Shown piece by piece: positions 37,375-48,370 of a stretch of DNA of 58,399 nt (position 1 is its first letter; each line of letters starts with the position of its first letter). The DNA comes from Bacillus sp. 165 (GTDB lineage: Bacteria; Bacillota; Bacilli; Bacillales; Bacillaceae_G): assembly GCF_017742235.1 (NCBI RefSeq), contig NZ_JAGHKQ010000017.1, forward strand, positions 1-58,399, read 5' to 3'. Under the pieces are notes generated by a model. It saw only the letters and a program-made list of their open reading frames with translations. It did no database searches and was not told the DNA's origin. The position numbers and the translations under genes are program-made.

Positions 37375-37410
37375 CTTAAAAAAGCTCGAATCCAAAGGGA
37401 TCCGAGCTTT
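37375..37410 (-). terminator. Terminator of acsA
   Basis: AAAGCTCG-GATCC and GGAT-CGAGCTTT pair around CTTT and are followed by TTTAAGG on the minus strand. Confidence 0.85.
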
Positions 37411-37413
37411 CTG

Positions 37414-39132
37414 TTAGTCTTCCATTGTGGAAAGATCGCCTGTCGGAAGGTTCAACTCCCAAGCCTTCAGGACACGGCGCATAATTTTGCCGCTTCGTGT
37501 TTTTGGAAGCTTATCACGAAACTCGATTTGACGAGGGGCTGCATGTGCTGCTAGACCTTTTTTTACAAATTGACGAATCTCTTCTTTTAAGTCCTCAGAT
37601 TGCTCATAGCCTGCACGCAATGCGATGAACGCTTTAATAATTTCTCCACGGACAGGATCAGGAATACCGATTACACCTGCTTCAGCAACTGCCGGGTGCT
37701 CTACCAGCTTACTTTCTACTTCAAATGGTCCTACTCTCTCTCCAGATGTCATAATAACATCATCGATGCGGCCCTGGAACCAAAAATATCCGTCTTCATC
37801 CATATATGCAGAGTCACCAGATACATACCAATCACCAGACATAAAGTAAGATTCATATTTTTGCGGATTGTTCCAAATCATGTGCATCATTGATGGCCAA
37901 CCTTTTTTCACTGCCAAATTACCCATCGTATATGGAGGGACCTCGTTTCCTTCATTGTCCACGATTGCGGCTTTTACTCCCGGAAGAGGCTTGCCCATAG
38001 AACCCGGACGGATTTCCATACATGGATAGTTACAAATAAGCTGTGCACCTGTTTCCGTCATCCACCACGTATCATGAATCCGAAGATGGAATACCTTCAT
38101 CCCCCAGCGCACTACTTCAGGATTTAACGGTTCCCCTACGCTTAAAATATGACGTAAGGAAGATAAATCAAATTTATTGATTGCTGCTTCGCCCGCTCCC
38201 ATCAGCATGCGAAACGCAGTTGGTGCACTGTACCATACCGTTACACCATAGTCTTGAATCGCTTCGTACCAGGCTTCTGGACTAAAGCGTCCCCCTAAAA
38301 TAACGTTCGAGGATCCCGTTAACCACGGACCAAAAATACCGTAGGATGTTCCTGTTACCCAACCCGGATCAGCAGTACACCAATATACATCATCCTCTTT
38401 TAAATCCAGTACCCATTTAGCCGTTTGATAATGCTGAATCATTGCATTTTGCACATGCAGTACACCCTTCGGCTTACCAGTAGAGCCGGATGTATAATGC
38501 AAGATAAGACCGTCTTCACGTCCAAGCCATTGAATATCAAGATTTTTAGAAGCTTGTTCAAACAATGGATTATAGTGAACAACCTTTCCACCTTCTTCAA
38601 CGTTCTCACCGACAAGAAAGACAGTTTTTAACGCCGGCAGATCATTTAAAGGAACGCGGCTCAAAAGCTCTGGTGTAGTAATCAATACTTTCGCTTCACT
38701 GTCCTCTAAGCGGTCACGTACCGCTCCTTCCATAAACGCCTCAAATAGAGGACCAACAATAGCGCCTAGCTTTAAAGCTCCCAATACAGCAAAATATAAC
38801 TCTGGAGAACGCGGCATAAAAATAAATACTCGATCTCCCTTTTCAACATCTCCATATGTTTTTAATACATTCCCTGCTTTATTGGACAATTCCATCATTT
38901 CTTTAAATGTGTATTTTTCTTTTCGATTGCCATCCTGGTAATACAGAGCTACTTTATTTTTTAGATGAGAATTAGCATGCTTGTCTATTGCTTCATATGC
39001 CATATTCACTCGGCCTGTTTCGTACCAAGAAAAATTCCGTTCTGCTTCTTTCCAATCAAAATTTGTATATGCTTCTTCATAGTTTACTAGATTATTTTCA
39101 CCTTTAATAATAGGAAGCGCTTCCACTTTCAT
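37414..39132 (-). CDS. acsA: Acetyl-CoA synthetase
   Basis: Converts acetate, CoA and ATP to acetyl-CoA. The 572-residue protein has YTSGSTGKPKGV near residue 220, the hinge GRIDDVIMTSGERVGPFEVE, and TRSGKIMRRVL with Lys549. That lysine is the one acetylated by AcuA and freed by AcuC in B. subtilis, and both of those genes are divergent here. ATG follows AGAAGGGAG. No good cre was seen in its upstream region. Confidence 0.97.
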   Translation of the reverse strand: MKVEALPIIKGENNLVNYEEAYTNFDWKEAERNFSWYETGRVNMAYEAIDKHANSHLKNKVALYYQDGNRKEKYTFKEMMELSNKAGNVLKTYGDVEKGDRVFIFMPRSPELYFAVLGALKLGAIVGPLFEAFMEGAVRDRLEDSEAKVLITTPELLSRVPLNDLPALKTVFLVGENVEEGGKVVHYNPLFEQASKNLDIQWLGREDGLILHYTSGSTGKPKGVLHVQNAMIQHYQTAKWVLDLKEDDVYWCTADPGWVTGTSYGIFGPWLTGSSNVILGGRFSPEAWYEAIQDYGVTVWYSAPTAFRMLMGAGEAAINKFDLSSLRHILSVGEPLNPEVVRWGMKVFHLRIHDTWWMTETGAQLICNYPCMEIRPGSMGKPLPGVKAAIVDNEGNEVPPYTMGNLAVKKGWPSMMHMIWNNPQKYESYFMSGDWYVSGDSAYMDEDGYFWFQGRIDDVIMTSGERVGPFEVESKLVEHPAVAEAGVIGIPDPVRGEIIKAFIALRAGYEQSEDLKEEIRQFVKKGLAAHAAPRQIEFRDKLPKTRSGKIMRRVLKAWELNLPTGDLSTMED

Positions 39133-39170
39133 TGTAAAAAATCTCCCTTCTCGTATGTATTCTAACCTCT

Positions 39171-39199
39171 ATTATACTTTTATATTTCTAAATTTTCAG
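39171..39199 (-). promoter_or_regulatory. acsA promoter
   Basis: CTGAAA, a 17-base spacer and TATAAT on the minus strand, about 40 bases before the start codon. Confidence 0.55.
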
Positions 39200-39394
39200 T
39201 ATTTTTTATTATTTTTGCACAATTTTTACTGACAAAATTCGATTAACACCGCATGAAAGATAGGTTACTATTAAGAAAAGGAATAAAATTTTCAGCTTAT
39301 TTGTAAAAGATTATTTAGGTACTTTCCAAATACATACATGATTTTAACCCTTTGAAAGATAAAGACTGCATATTACTTTGCCAAAGGTGGTGAT

Positions 39395-40036
39395 ATGAAA
39401 TCTATGATTCATAAAAAAGTATATAATGCCCAGACAATAAAAACAGAGAAGGGAACTGTCATTATAGAGGGCCCTGTTTTAACTCATAAATTAGAAAGCT
39501 ACAAATTTCACGAAGATTTAACGGCATTTCGTCCTGCTTTTCAGCAGCAGCAAGCATTGATTGATATCTCTAAACTTCCTGAAGCCCGCATTATTTTGGC
39601 ACGCTTAGATGATTTGATTGTGGGATACGTAACGTATTTACATCCAGATCCGCTAGAGCGCTGGTCAGAAGGAAATATGAACAACCTTATTGAACTTGGG
39701 GCTATTGAGGTTATTCCAGATTTTCGCGGCTGTTCTGTCGGGAAAACAATGCTGAAAGTCTCAATGATGGATGAGTTTATGGAAAACTATATTATTATTA
39801 CGACTGAATACTATTGGCATTGGGACTTAAAAGGAACAGGATTGAACGTTTGGGATTATCGAAAGGTAATGGAAAAAATGATGAACGCCGGCGGATTAGA
39901 ATGGATGGCAACGGATGACCCAGAAATTTGTTCCCATCCTGCCAATTGTTTAATGGTCCGTATCGGCAAGCAAGTGGATCAAAGCTCTATCCAGCAGTTT
40001 GATCGCTTGCGTTTTCAAAATCGCTTTATGTACTAG
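39395..40036 (+). CDS. acuA: AcuA protein acetyltransferase of acetyl-CoA synthetase
   Basis: A GNAT-fold enzyme of 213 residues that acetylates and inactivates AcsA. The acetyl-CoA-binding segment is IEVIPDFRGCSVGKTML near residue 105-122. ATG at 39395 follows AAAGGTGGTGAT. First gene of acuABC, divergent from acsA with a 262-base shared control region. Confidence 0.95.
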   Translation: MKSMIHKKVYNAQTIKTEKGTVIIEGPVLTHKLESYKFHEDLTAFRPAFQQQQALIDISKLPEARIILARLDDLIVGYVTYLHPDPLERWSEGNMNNLIELGAIEVIPDFRGCSVGKTMLKVSMMDEFMENYIIITTEYYWHWDLKGTGLNVWDYRKVMEKMMNAGGLEWMATDDPEICSHPANCLMVRIGKQVDQSSIQQFDRLRFQNRFMY

Positions 40037-40046
40037 GAGGGACCTC

Positions 40047-40694
40047 ATGATTGTCGAAGAAATTATGAATCAGAATATAACTAGCTTACGCCCTTCAGAT
40101 ACGATTGAAACGGCGCTTCGCATATTAACCGAAAAAGGTATCCGCCATATCCCGATTATCAATGAAAAGCAGGCAGTGATTGGAATCATTTCCGACCGTG
40201 ATGTGCGTGATGCGAGCCCCTCCATTTTAGATACTGTTGTTTCTAAAGATGCGCTTCAGCAGCCTATCGAACGTATTATGAAAACAAATGTGATTACCTG
40301 CCATCCACTAGATTTTGTAGAGGAAATAGCGGCCATGTTTTATGAAAACCGCATCGGTTGTCTTCCGGTAACACAGGAAAATAAGCTAATCGGCATTGTT
40401 ACAGAATCTGTTGTGCTTCATTCGCTCGTTAAATTAACGGGTGCTCTTGAGCCAAGTTCACAAATGGAGATTAAAGTAAAGAACGAGCCCGGCATATTAG
40501 GACAGGTTGTAAGTATATTCAGCAAGCATAACATCAATATTGTAAGTGTACTTGTATATCCTCATAAAAATGAATTATATAAGGTGCTTGTATTCCGCAT
40601 TCAAACGATGAACCCCCTGCATCTTATTGATGAATTGCGTGAAGGAGGCTATGAAGTTTTGTGGCCGAATGTAACGGGGATTTCTCATGCATAG
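40047..40694 (+). CDS. acuB: AcuB, CBS-ACT domain protein
   Basis: A 215-residue protein with two CBS domains (about 7-55 and 75-130) and a C-terminal ACT domain (about 138-210), so it probably senses a nucleotide and a small metabolite. ATG at 40047 follows AGGAGGG, 10 bases past acuA. In B. subtilis it is part of the acetoin/acetate-use operon; its precise role is unclear. Confidence 0.95.
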   Translation: MIVEEIMNQNITSLRPSDTIETALRILTEKGIRHIPIINEKQAVIGIISDRDVRDASPSILDTVVSKDALQQPIERIMKTNVITCHPLDFVEEIAAMFYENRIGCLPVTQENKLIGIVTESVVLHSLVKLTGALEPSSQMEIKVKNEPGILGQVVSIFSKHNINIVSVLVYPHKNELYKVLVFRIQTMNPLHLIDELREGGYEVLWPNVTGISHA

Positions 40695-41856
40695 CAGCGT
40701 GTTTATTTACTCCGATGACTTTCAAAACTATCGCTTCAACTCTGAGCACCCTTTTAATCAGCTCAGAGTAAAGCTCGTCTATGATTTACTGCAAAAAGGG
40801 GGATTTATTTCACCTTCACAAGTTATACCTCCACGAATGGCAACAGATGAAGAAATTGCACTCATCCATGATAAAAATTATATAGACGCCGTAAAAAAAG
40901 GCGGAGACGGAAGGCTCGCTAAACAAGTAGGACTTCAGTACGGATTAGGAACAGAGGATACACCGTTGTTTAAGGGTATGCATGAGGCAAGCGCCCTTCT
41001 CGTCGGAGGAACACTGACTGCCGTTGATTATGTGCTCGAAGGCAAGGCTGAGCACGCTCTAAACTTAGGCGGCGGACTGCATCACGGGTTCCGTGGCAAG
41101 GCTTCTGGCTTTTGTATTTATAATGACAGTTCTATCGCAATCAAATACATCCAGCAAAAATACGGACTTCGCGTCATGTATATTGATACAGATGCCCATC
41201 ACGGAGATGGAGTTCAATGGGCATTTTATGATGATCCTACTGTTTGTACAGTATCACTCCATGAAACAGGGCGTTACTTATTTCCAGGAACAGGGGCTGT
41301 TAATGAACGCGGACAAGGTGCCGGATATGGATATTCCTTTAACGTGCCATTAGATGCATTTACGGAAGACGAATCATTTTTACATGCCTACCGCACAATG
41401 TTGCGAGAGGTCGCAGAGTATTTTAAGCCTGATGTTATCGTTACACAAAACGGGGCTGATGCTCATTATTATGACCCGCTTACCCACCTAAGCTCATCCA
41501 TTCATATTTACCGCGAAATCCCCAAACTGGCGCATGAAATTGCCCATGAATATTGCAACGGCAGATGGATTGCAGTAGGGGGCGGCGGATATGACATTTG
41601 GAGAGTTGTTCCTCGCGCTTGGTCATTGCTTTGGCTTGAAATGAATAATGTACATAATGTGGACGGAATGCTTCCGCTAGAATGGATTGAAGAATGGAAA
41701 GATAAAGCAGCACTTCCCATTGCAATGAAATGGGAAGACCCGCCGGAGATGTACAAGCCTATTCCTCGCAAAAAAGAAATTGAGGAGAAAAACAAGCTGA
41801 CTGTACTAAAGTCTTTAGAAATAATTCGCAATAATATGAAAAATGCTTTGTATTGA
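40687..41856 (+). CDS. acuC: AcuC, class I-type lysine deacetylase
   Basis: A zinc deacetylase of 389 residues that reactivates AcsA by removing the acetyl group. It has LGGGLHHGF, the metal-binding IDTDAHHGDGVQW, and TQNGADAHYYDPL, matching histone-deacetylase active sites. ATG at 40687 overlaps the end of acuB by 8 bases, so translation is coupled. Confidence 0.97.
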   Translation: MHSSVFIYSDDFQNYRFNSEHPFNQLRVKLVYDLLQKGGFISPSQVIPPRMATDEEIALIHDKNYIDAVKKGGDGRLAKQVGLQYGLGTEDTPLFKGMHEASALLVGGTLTAVDYVLEGKAEHALNLGGGLHHGFRGKASGFCIYNDSSIAIKYIQQKYGLRVMYIDTDAHHGDGVQWAFYDDPTVCTVSLHETGRYLFPGTGAVNERGQGAGYGYSFNVPLDAFTEDESFLHAYRTMLREVAEYFKPDVIVTQNGADAHYYDPLTHLSSSIHIYREIPKLAHEIAHEYCNGRWIAVGGGGYDIWRVVPRAWSLLWLEMNNVHNVDGMLPLEWIEEWKDKAALPIAMKWEDPPEMYKPIPRKKEIEEKNKLTVLKSLEIIRNNMKNALY

Positions 41857-41886
41857 AAAAGCTCGTGAATATCACGAGCTTTTTTC
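41856..41886. terminator. Bidirectional terminator between acuC and ccpA
   Basis: AAAAAGCTCGTG and CACGAGCTTTTTT enclose a 5-base loop. Confidence 0.9.
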
Positions 41887-42887
41887 TATCCTCTTGTAGA
41901 TTTACGGAATTGGATACGGTGCGGAAGAATGACTGCGTGGTCTTCTACTGTTTCTTTGTTCATGTATTTCGTTAACAAACGCATTGCAACTGCTCCAATA
42001 TCATACATCGGCTGCACGACCGTAGACAACTGCGGACGTACCATGAGTGCCAAACGAGTATTATCAAAACCGATGACTTCTATGTCATTTGGGATATGAA
42101 CGCCTTTATCCTGTGCACCATGAATGACTCCTAATGCCATTTCATCAGATGAAACAAAAATGGCTGTCGGTTTTTCTTCTAGTTCCCATAGCTTATCAAA
42201 TGCTTCTATACCAGAGTCATACGTGTAATCGCCCTCAATAATCAGCTCTTCATCATAGTTCATGCTTGCATCCTCTAATGCCGCTTTATACCCTTCCATT
42301 TTTTTGACTTCAGCAGCTGCATACTCAAAAGGTCCAGAAACGAATGCAATACGAGTATGTTCTTTATCAATCAAATGCTTCGTTGCATCATACGCTCCTT
42401 GAGTATAGTTAATGTTAACAGATGGAATGGCACTTTGTTCATCGAAAGAAGCAGCTAAAACAATCGGCACAGGAGATTTTTCAAACTCATTCACATGCTC
42501 ATCTGTAATATGTTCACTCATAAATACAATCCCGTCTACCTGCTTGCCGAGCATCGTGTTTAATAAATGCATCTCTTTATCTTTATTTTGATCAGAGTTG
42601 CTCAAGATAATATTGTATTTGTACATCGTAGCAATATCTTCAATTCCACGCGCAAGCTCCGCATAAAAGATATTGGATATATCAGGAATAATTACGCCGA
42701 CTGTTGTTGTCTTCTTACTCGCTAAGCCTCGTGCCACTGCATTTGGACGATAGCCAAGACGCTCAATCGCCTCCAGAACCTTTTTTCTAGTCGTCGGTTT
42801 GACGTTCGGGTTTCCGTTCACTACCCGTGATACCGTAGCCATAGACACATTGGCTTCACGTGCTACATCATATATTGTAACGTTCAT
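41886..42887 (-). CDS. ccpA: Catabolite control protein A
   Basis: The master LacI-family regulator of carbon catabolite control, working with HPr-Ser-P at cre sites. The 333-residue protein has the helix-turn-helix [20 protein letters not shown] at residues 4-23 and the hinge [12 protein letters not shown], then a periplasmic-binding-protein-like effector domain. ATG follows AGGAGCG. motPS (ytxDE), found between acuC and ccpA in B. subtilis, is absent. Confidence 0.98.
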   Translation of the reverse strand: MNVTIYDVAREANVSMATVSRVVNGNPNVKPTTRKKVLEAIERLGYRPNAVARGLASKKTTTVGVIIPDISNIFYAELARGIEDIATMYKYNIILSNSDQNKDKEMHLLNTMLGKQVDGIVFMSEHITDEHVNEFEKSPVPIVLAASFDEQSAIPSVNINYTQGAYDATKHLIDKEHTRIAFVSGPFEYAAAEVKKMEGYKAALEDASMNYDEELIIEGDYTYDSGIEAFDKLWELEEKPTAIFVSSDEMALGVIHGAQDKGVHIPNDIEVIGFDNTRLALMVRPQLSTVVQPMYDIGAVAMRLLTKYMNKETVEDHAVILPHRIQFRKSTRG

Positions 42888-43063
42888 TCACATACGCTCC
42901 TTTATCATTACTTTATGTATGAATTAGATCATGTTTTCACAAATTCAGAAACATGGATACCTTTATGTGCTTCATTTAAAATGTCCAAATTTACATAGAG
43001 AGTCTTATAGCAAGGTGCGAAGCCCTGTATTTTATGTACGTTATGACCATATTCGTTTTTCTT

Positions 43064-43092
43064 ATCATACGATACAAGTACTATGCAGACAA
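43064..43092 (-). promoter_or_regulatory. ccpA promoter
   Basis: TTGTCT, a 17-base spacer and TATGAT on the minus strand, giving a leader of about 170 bases. Nothing else was recognised in the 42888-43218 gap. Confidence 0.55.
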
Positions 43093-43218
43093 TATTTTTC
43101 CACAAATATACAAAAAAAATTCTTATTTTTCCGTAGCAAACATATATTTACTAAACTGCCTATCGAAAATGTAATTATGTCTAATTCAAACAGCCCTTTT
43201 CTCCCATTCCATTGATAA

Positions 43219-43257
43219 GAAAAACAAGGACCAACACGCCGTGCGAATTGGTCCTTG
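43219..43257 (-). terminator. Terminator of aroA
   Basis: CAAGGACCAA and TTGGTCCTTG enclose a 13-base loop, followed by TTTTTC on the minus strand. Confidence 0.85.
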
Positions 43258-43264
43258 GAGCTGC

Positions 43265-44335
43265 TTACTTTTTCATATTAAAAGCTCTTAGCTCGTTCAT
43301 AAATTCATGGAACTGTGGAATATCCATTTGCTGAGCAGAATCTGATAGCGCTACTGCAGGATCTGGATGTACCTCTGCCATAACGGCATCAGCTCCAATC
43401 GCCAATGCTGCTTTTGCCGTTGGAAGCAATAAATCCTTGCGTCCTGTAGAATGCGTCACATCTACGACCACTGGCAAGTGTGTTTCTTTTTTCAAAATCG
43501 GCACCGCTGAAATATCAAGAGTATTGCGCGTAGCTCGTTCATACGTACGAATACCGCGCTCACATAAAATGATTTGTCCGTTCCCTTGCGCAATGATATA
43601 CTCGGCTGCATATATAAATTCTTCAATAGTTGCAGACAAGCCACGCTTCAATAACACCGGCTTGTTTACTGCACCGGCTGCTTTCAACAATTCAAAATTC
43701 TGCATGTTGCGAGCACCAATTTGGATAACATCAACATAGTCAAGAGACATTTCAATATCATTTGGATTCAAAATCTCACTTACAATTCCCATATCCAACT
43801 CATCAGCTACTTGACGCAAAATTTTCAATCCCTCTATTCCAAGCCCTTGGAAATCATATGGAGAAGTTCTCGGCTTGAAGGCTCCCCCGCGCATAAGCTT
43901 CAACCCGTGCTCTTTCATAGCTTCTGCCACAAGCTTTACTTGCTCATAGCTTTCAACCGCACATGGTCCCATAATAAAATGAGCCTGTCCGTCTCCAATT
44001 TTTTCTCCTTTAATATCCACAATGGTATCTTCCGGCTTTTTCTTACGAGAAACAAGCAGTGTCTTATGATCATCATCTTCTTGCAGCTCTAATCCCGCTT
44101 GAAAAATCTTCTTGAAAATATGCTGAAGCGTAGACGTTTCAAATGGTCCATCATTGTGTTCCGCAATTAAATCCAGCATATGGCGTTCACGGACAGGATC
44201 AAAGCGCTTTACTCCTTGCACTTCTTTCAGCTTCCCAATTTCCTGTACAACATTGCCGCGCTCATTTAATAACTTCAAGATTCTCAAATTCAGTTCATCT
44301 ACTTGGCTACGAAGCGATTCTAGGTCCTTTGACAA
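43265..44335 (-). CDS. aroA: Bifunctional chorismate mutase / 3-deoxy-7-phosphoheptulonate synthase
   Basis: The first enzyme of the shikimate pathway, fused to chorismate mutase. Residues about 1-85 form the AroQ-type mutase ([20 protein letters not shown]); about 105-356 form the DAHP synthase barrel with [21 protein letters not shown] and [11 protein letters not shown]. In Bacillus the mutase part senses prephenate for feedback. TTG start at 44335 behind GGGGAGG; upstream in-frame sequence is not conserved in kind and was excluded. Confidence 0.96.
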   Translation of the reverse strand: MSKDLESLRSQVDELNLRILKLLNERGNVVQEIGKLKEVQGVKRFDPVRERHMLDLIAEHNDGPFETSTLQHIFKKIFQAGLELQEDDDHKTLLVSRKKKPEDTIVDIKGEKIGDGQAHFIMGPCAVESYEQVKLVAEAMKEHGLKLMRGGAFKPRTSPYDFQGLGIEGLKILRQVADELDMGIVSEILNPNDIEMSLDYVDVIQIGARNMQNFELLKAAGAVNKPVLLKRGLSATIEEFIYAAEYIIAQGNGQIILCERGIRTYERATRNTLDISAVPILKKETHLPVVVDVTHSTGRKDLLLPTAKAALAIGADAVMAEVHPDPAVALSDSAQQMDIPQFHEFMNELRAFNMKK

Positions 44336-44547
44336 AAGAAAGACCTCCCCTTTTTTATATAAATTTGCTTTTATTTTTTCATTCTGACTCTCTATTATAT
44401 AGGATGAAAATAGCACTGTCACTTTATGCGTTTTCCTATATGGAAACGAATTCATATATAACAAAAAAGTATTTCCTTATAATACCATACGCACTAAATT
44501 CGTCAATATAGTTTTGCAAAATTTAAAAAGAGCTGACGAATCAGCTC

Positions 44548-44874
44548 TTATCCAACATGCTCTTGCAATACCTGTTTTTTAATATTCCAATGAGAAGTAT
44601 GCCACGCAACTTCTCCATTTTGAATATATAACACTTGCGGTGATTCATGCTTAATTCCAAAATGCTCTGCTACAAAATTTGATACTGCTCTCCCTTCCTG
44701 CACATATACATACAGAACAGGAACAGTGCATCCGTTATCCACATAGTCATTAAACTCTTCCCACGCTCCTTGACTGATGGGACAGGTTAAACTGTGCTTA
44801 AATAAAAGCAAATTTTGATTTTCTTGTAATGCTTGTAGTAACTGCTCTTGTGTTTCGAGCTTCATTTTGCTCAA
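44548..44874 (-). CDS. brxC: Monothiol bacilliredoxin BrxC (YtxJ)
   Basis: A thioredoxin-fold protein of 108 residues that removes bacillithiol from oxidised proteins. The active site is TCPIS with Cys31 and no second cysteine, the monothiol form. TTG start with GAGGTGA upstream. It lies three bases past the stop of ytxG, so the two are co-transcribed; B. subtilis has ytxGHJ, and ytxH is missing here. Confidence 0.92.
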   Translation of the reverse strand: MSKMKLETQEQLLQALQENQNLLLFKHSLTCPISQGAWEEFNDYVDNGCTVPVLYVYVQEGRAVSNFVAEHFGIKHESPQVLYIQNGEVAWHTSHWNIKKQVLQEHVG

Positions 44875-44876
44875 TC

Positions 44877-45326
44877 TTATTCACCTCGTACTCTTACAGG
44901 CTTATGCTCCTCCTGCGGTTTCTTTTTACGAAAACGGCTGTATACCTCCAGCACCGCATTACTCCATTGTACAACCTGTGCCACTTTGTCTGCATTATGC
45001 TCTACTTCATCAGTTATAGAACTCGTAATCGTGCGAACCTTTGTGTTTAACTCATTAATCGTTGTCCCAATTCCTTCCACGGATTTCACAACAGTATTCA
45101 ATGATTGTGATTTTTGCTGAATATCCTCCGCTAACACATTGGTTTTATGTAAAAGCTGCTCCGTTTCATTCGTAATGCCATTTAACTGTTTTTCCAGTCC
45201 GGCCATTGTAGAGGCCACGTTTTCCAAAGTCTTACGCAAAGACACCAGCGTTTTGCATAAATACACTACCAATACAGAAAATGCTAAAGCAATGATGAAC
45301 ACACCTAAGTACAATAAAATTTTCAT
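44877..45326 (-). CDS. ytxG: YtxG-like membrane-anchored protein (DUF948)
   Basis: A 149-residue protein with one N-terminal membrane helix (KILLYLGVFIIALAFSVLVV) followed by heptad-rich coiled coil (LRKTLENVASTMAGLEKQL), the DUF948 layout. ATG at 45326 follows AAAGGAG. In B. subtilis the operon is a general-stress one; no sigma-B signal was recognised here. Confidence 0.88.
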   Translation of the reverse strand: MKILLYLGVFIIALAFSVLVVYLCKTLVSLRKTLENVASTMAGLEKQLNGITNETEQLLHKTNVLAEDIQQKSQSLNTVVKSVEGIGTTINELNTKVRTITSSITDEVEHNADKVAQVVQWSNAVLEVYSRFRKKKPQEEHKPVRVRGE

Positions 45327-45569
45327 CCCATTCACTCCTTTAGTTTTATATTATTTCTAGTTTCTATTCCTAATATAATAATGAAAATTCTATCAACTGT
45401 CAGTTTCATTCTTTCTCGCTGCTCGTTAATTAAAGTAATTAGACTGAAATAAACAGCTTTGTTCATTCAAGATAAAGTTGTTATTATTATACAATTTTCT
45501 ACCTTTTTATTCTAATGTTTTGATACGAAATAACAAAACTATAATTATATCTCTAATTTTCGTATTTTT

Positions 45570-45598
45570 TTGACAAAAACAGACACAAGCAGTAAACA
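45570..45598 (+). promoter_or_regulatory. ampS promoter
   Basis: TTGACA, a 17-base spacer and TAAACA, 58 bases before the ampS start. Rest of the 45327-45655 gap holds nothing recognised. Confidence 0.6.
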
Positions 45599-45655
45599 AA
45601 TCACAAGAAGTAGGTTACAATAGTGAAGTATTATACTACGATTGGAGGCATCAAA

Positions 45656-46771
45656 ATGAAGGATCCACGCATTGAAACATTAGCGAGAAACTTGATTAAC
45701 TACTCTGTAAAATTACAACCAGGTGAGAAAGTTTTAATCGAAAACTTCGGACTGCAAAAAGAATTAGTAACAGCTCTTGTAAAAGAAGCATATAAAGCAG
45801 GCGGCCACCCGTTTGTATCATTGAAAAACCAAGAAGTTGACCGTGCTCTCTTAATGGGTGCTTCAGAAGAGCATTTTGCAAAAATCGCAGAATACGAAGC
45901 AAACGTGATGAAGGATATGGCTGCTTACATCGGACTACGTTCTGGTGATAATATTAATGAATTGGCAGATATTCCAAGTGATAAAATGAAAATTTTCGGC
46001 CAAACAGTAGGAAAAAAGGTACATAGAGAGATTCGTGTACCAAAAACAAAATGGGTTGTGCTTCGCTATCCGAACGCTTCTATGGCGCAGCTTGCAAAAA
46101 TGAGCACAGAAGCATTTGAAGACTTCTACTTTGACGTATGCAACCTAGATTATGACAAAATGAGCCAAGCGATGGAGAATCTTGTTGAATTGATGAACAG
46201 AACAGATAAAGTGCACATCAAAGGTGCTGGAACAGACTTAACATTCTCTATTAAAGATATTCCTGCTATTAAGTGTGCCGGTGAAATGAATATTCCTGAT
46301 GGTGAGGTATTTACTGCACCGGTAAAAGATTCTATTAACGGTACAATTACATACAATACGCCATCTCCTTATAACGGCTACACATTTGAAAATGTACAGC
46401 TGAAATTCGAAAATGGTAAAATTGTAGAAGCAACTGCCAATGATACAGAGCGCATTAATAAAATCTTTGATACAGACGAAGGTGCTCGCTATGTAGGAGA
46501 GTTCGCTATCGGTGTAAACCCTTACATCTTGCATCCTATGGGTGATATTTTATTTGATGAAAAGATTGATGGCAGCTTCCATTTCACTCCTGGTCAAGCG
46601 TATGATGAAGCCTATAATGGCAATAACTCCAACATTCACTGGGATTTAGTTTGCATTCAGCGTCCAGAGTATGGCGGCGGAGAAATTTATTTTGACGATG
46701 TGTTAATTCGTAAAGACGGCCGCTTCGTTCTTGCTGAACTTGAGTGCTTGAATCCTGAAAACTTAAAATAG
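45656..46771 (+). CDS. ampS: Aminopeptidase, M29 family (AmpS type)
   Basis: A cytoplasmic metallo-aminopeptidase of 371 residues. It begins MKDPRIETLARNLINYSVKLQPGEKV-like sequence and has the GTDLTFSIKD, NIPDGEVFTAPVKDS and HWDLVCIQRPE blocks that carry metal ligands in this family. The ATG follows GGAGG; an upstream opening lacks a ribosome site. Own promoter and terminator. Confidence 0.93.
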   Translation: MKDPRIETLARNLINYSVKLQPGEKVLIENFGLQKELVTALVKEAYKAGGHPFVSLKNQEVDRALLMGASEEHFAKIAEYEANVMKDMAAYIGLRSGDNINELADIPSDKMKIFGQTVGKKVHREIRVPKTKWVVLRYPNASMAQLAKMSTEAFEDFYFDVCNLDYDKMSQAMENLVELMNRTDKVHIKGAGTDLTFSIKDIPAIKCAGEMNIPDGEVFTAPVKDSINGTITYNTPSPYNGYTFENVQLKFENGKIVEATANDTERINKIFDTDEGARYVGEFAIGVNPYILHPMGDILFDEKIDGSFHFTPGQAYDEAYNGNNSNIHWDLVCIQRPEYGGGEIYFDDVLIRKDGRFVLAELECLNPENLK

Positions 46772-46800
46772 AGAAATACTTGCTTGAATGTCTTATAAAA

Positions 46801-46826
46801 AAAGATGCGGTTATCCGCATCTTTTT
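46801..46826 (+). terminator. Terminator of ampS
   Basis: AAAGATGCGG and CCGCATCTTTTT around TTAT. Confidence 0.85.
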
Positions 46827-46877
46827 CCTTACTATTTCCAAAAGTTAAGCAATGCCTCCCGCTTTAGAAACATCACT

Positions 46878-48182
46878 TTATTTCATCTTTACTTCCTTTT
46901 CATATGCCTGTTCAAACTTCTGAATATCGCCGGCACCCATAAAAATTAGCACACCGTTTTCATGTCTTTTTAACACTTCTGTTGTCATCACAGTAATTAG
47001 CTCTGCATGTTCAATACGCATTTGCAAATCTACAATGGAAAGCTCCCCTTGATTTTCACGGGCAGATCCGAAAATGTCGCACAAATATACTTTGTCTGCT
47101 TTTTGCAGACTTGCGGCAAACTCATCTAAAAACTTCTTCGTACGTGAGAAAGTGTGTGGTTGGAAGACAGCTACAATTTCACGATCTGGATATTTTTGAC
47201 GTGCCGCCTCAATAGTGGCTGTAATTTCCGTTGGATGATGCGCATAATCATCAATGATAACTTGGTCCATGAGCTTCTTTTCACTGAAGCGTCGTTTCAC
47301 TCCACCAAACGTCAGCAGCTGCTCTTTGACTGTGTCTACATCAATATTTTCATAATGACATAAAGCAATGACCGCTAGTGCATTCAGTACGCTGTGGTTA
47401 CCGTATCCCGGGATGGTAAACGTACCGTAATACGTGTTTCGCACTACCACATCAAATGTTGTTCCGTCAGTATTTTTCTTGATATTAGACGCTTGAAAAT
47501 CGTTATCCTCTTCAAAACCGTAGAAGATAACAGGTACTTTTGCTTGTATTTTTTGAAGCTGTTCATCATCTCCACACGCAATGATGCCTTTTTTCACTTG
47601 CAACGCCATCTCTTGAAACGCACTGAATACATCCTCAATATTTGCAAAGTAATCCGGATGATCGAAATCAATATTGGTCATGATTGCATAGTCAGGATGA
47701 TAGGACAAAAAGTGTCTGCGATATTCACAAGCTTCAAATACAAAGTATTGGCTGTCTTCTACGCCTTTTCCTGTGCCGTCCCCAATTAAATACGACGTAG
47801 GACTTGCTCCCTGCATAACATGAGCAAGCAATCCTGTTGTAGATGTCTTTCCGTGAGCACCTGTAACAGCTACACTTGTGTACTTGCTCATAAGCTCACC
47901 TAAAAAATGGTGATACCGGTAAATTGGCAGCCCTTTCTTTCGTGCTGCTTCTATTTCTTCATGCGCATCAGAGAAAGCATTCCCAGCAATGATAACTTGC
48001 CCTTCTTCAATATTGTTTTTATCAAAAGGCAAGATGCGAATGCTACGCTTTTCAAGCTCAGCTTGCGTGAAAAAGTATTTATCCACATCTGATCCTTGAA
48101 CGGTATATTTCATATCATGCAGGATTTGTGCTAACGCACTCATACCTGTACCCTTAATCCCTACAAAATGGTAAACTGTCAT
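46878..48182 (-). CDS. murC: UDP-N-acetylmuramate--L-alanine ligase
   Basis: Adds the first amino acid of the peptidoglycan stem. The 434-residue protein begins with a Rossmann-like [14 protein letters not shown], has the ATP loop [13 protein letters not shown] near residue 105-117, and the Mur-ligase DYAHHPTEI near 283. ATG follows GGAGG. Order murC-ytxG matches B. subtilis, but ampS is inserted on the other strand. Confidence 0.97.
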   Translation of the reverse strand: MTVYHFVGIKGTGMSALAQILHDMKYTVQGSDVDKYFFTQAELEKRSIRILPFDKNNIEEGQVIIAGNAFSDAHEEIEAARKKGLPIYRYHHFLGELMSKYTSVAVTGAHGKTSTTGLLAHVMQGASPTSYLIGDGTGKGVEDSQYFVFEACEYRRHFLSYHPDYAIMTNIDFDHPDYFANIEDVFSAFQEMALQVKKGIIACGDDEQLQKIQAKVPVIFYGFEEDNDFQASNIKKNTDGTTFDVVVRNTYYGTFTIPGYGNHSVLNALAVIALCHYENIDVDTVKEQLLTFGGVKRRFSEKKLMDQVIIDDYAHHPTEITATIEAARQKYPDREIVAVFQPHTFSRTKKFLDEFAASLQKADKVYLCDIFGSARENQGELSIVDLQMRIEHAELITVMTTEVLKRHENGVLIFMGAGDIQKFEQAYEKEVKMK

Positions 48183-48370
48183 TTTAAAGAACCTCCAGCA
48201 TCTCTAACTATTACAACGGCCTATCTGTAAGACAGTATATGTTGGTTTTTATGTTTTGGTAATCCTCTGTTTATTTCCTTACAATTGTTCCCTCTATATA
48301 CAAGTCAAAAACATAACGAATTCATTATATCAAACTTCATGTCGTTGCACCATTTCTATTCTATTACAGA

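Noticed and set aside
39300..39394. cre site in the acsA-acuA control region
   Set aside because: TTGAAAGATAAAGAC resembles a half-site but lacks the central CG that defines cre.
44336..44464. Upstream in-frame extension of aroA
   Set aside because: No ribosome site for it; TTG 44335 has GGGGAGG and gives the usual mutase N-terminus.
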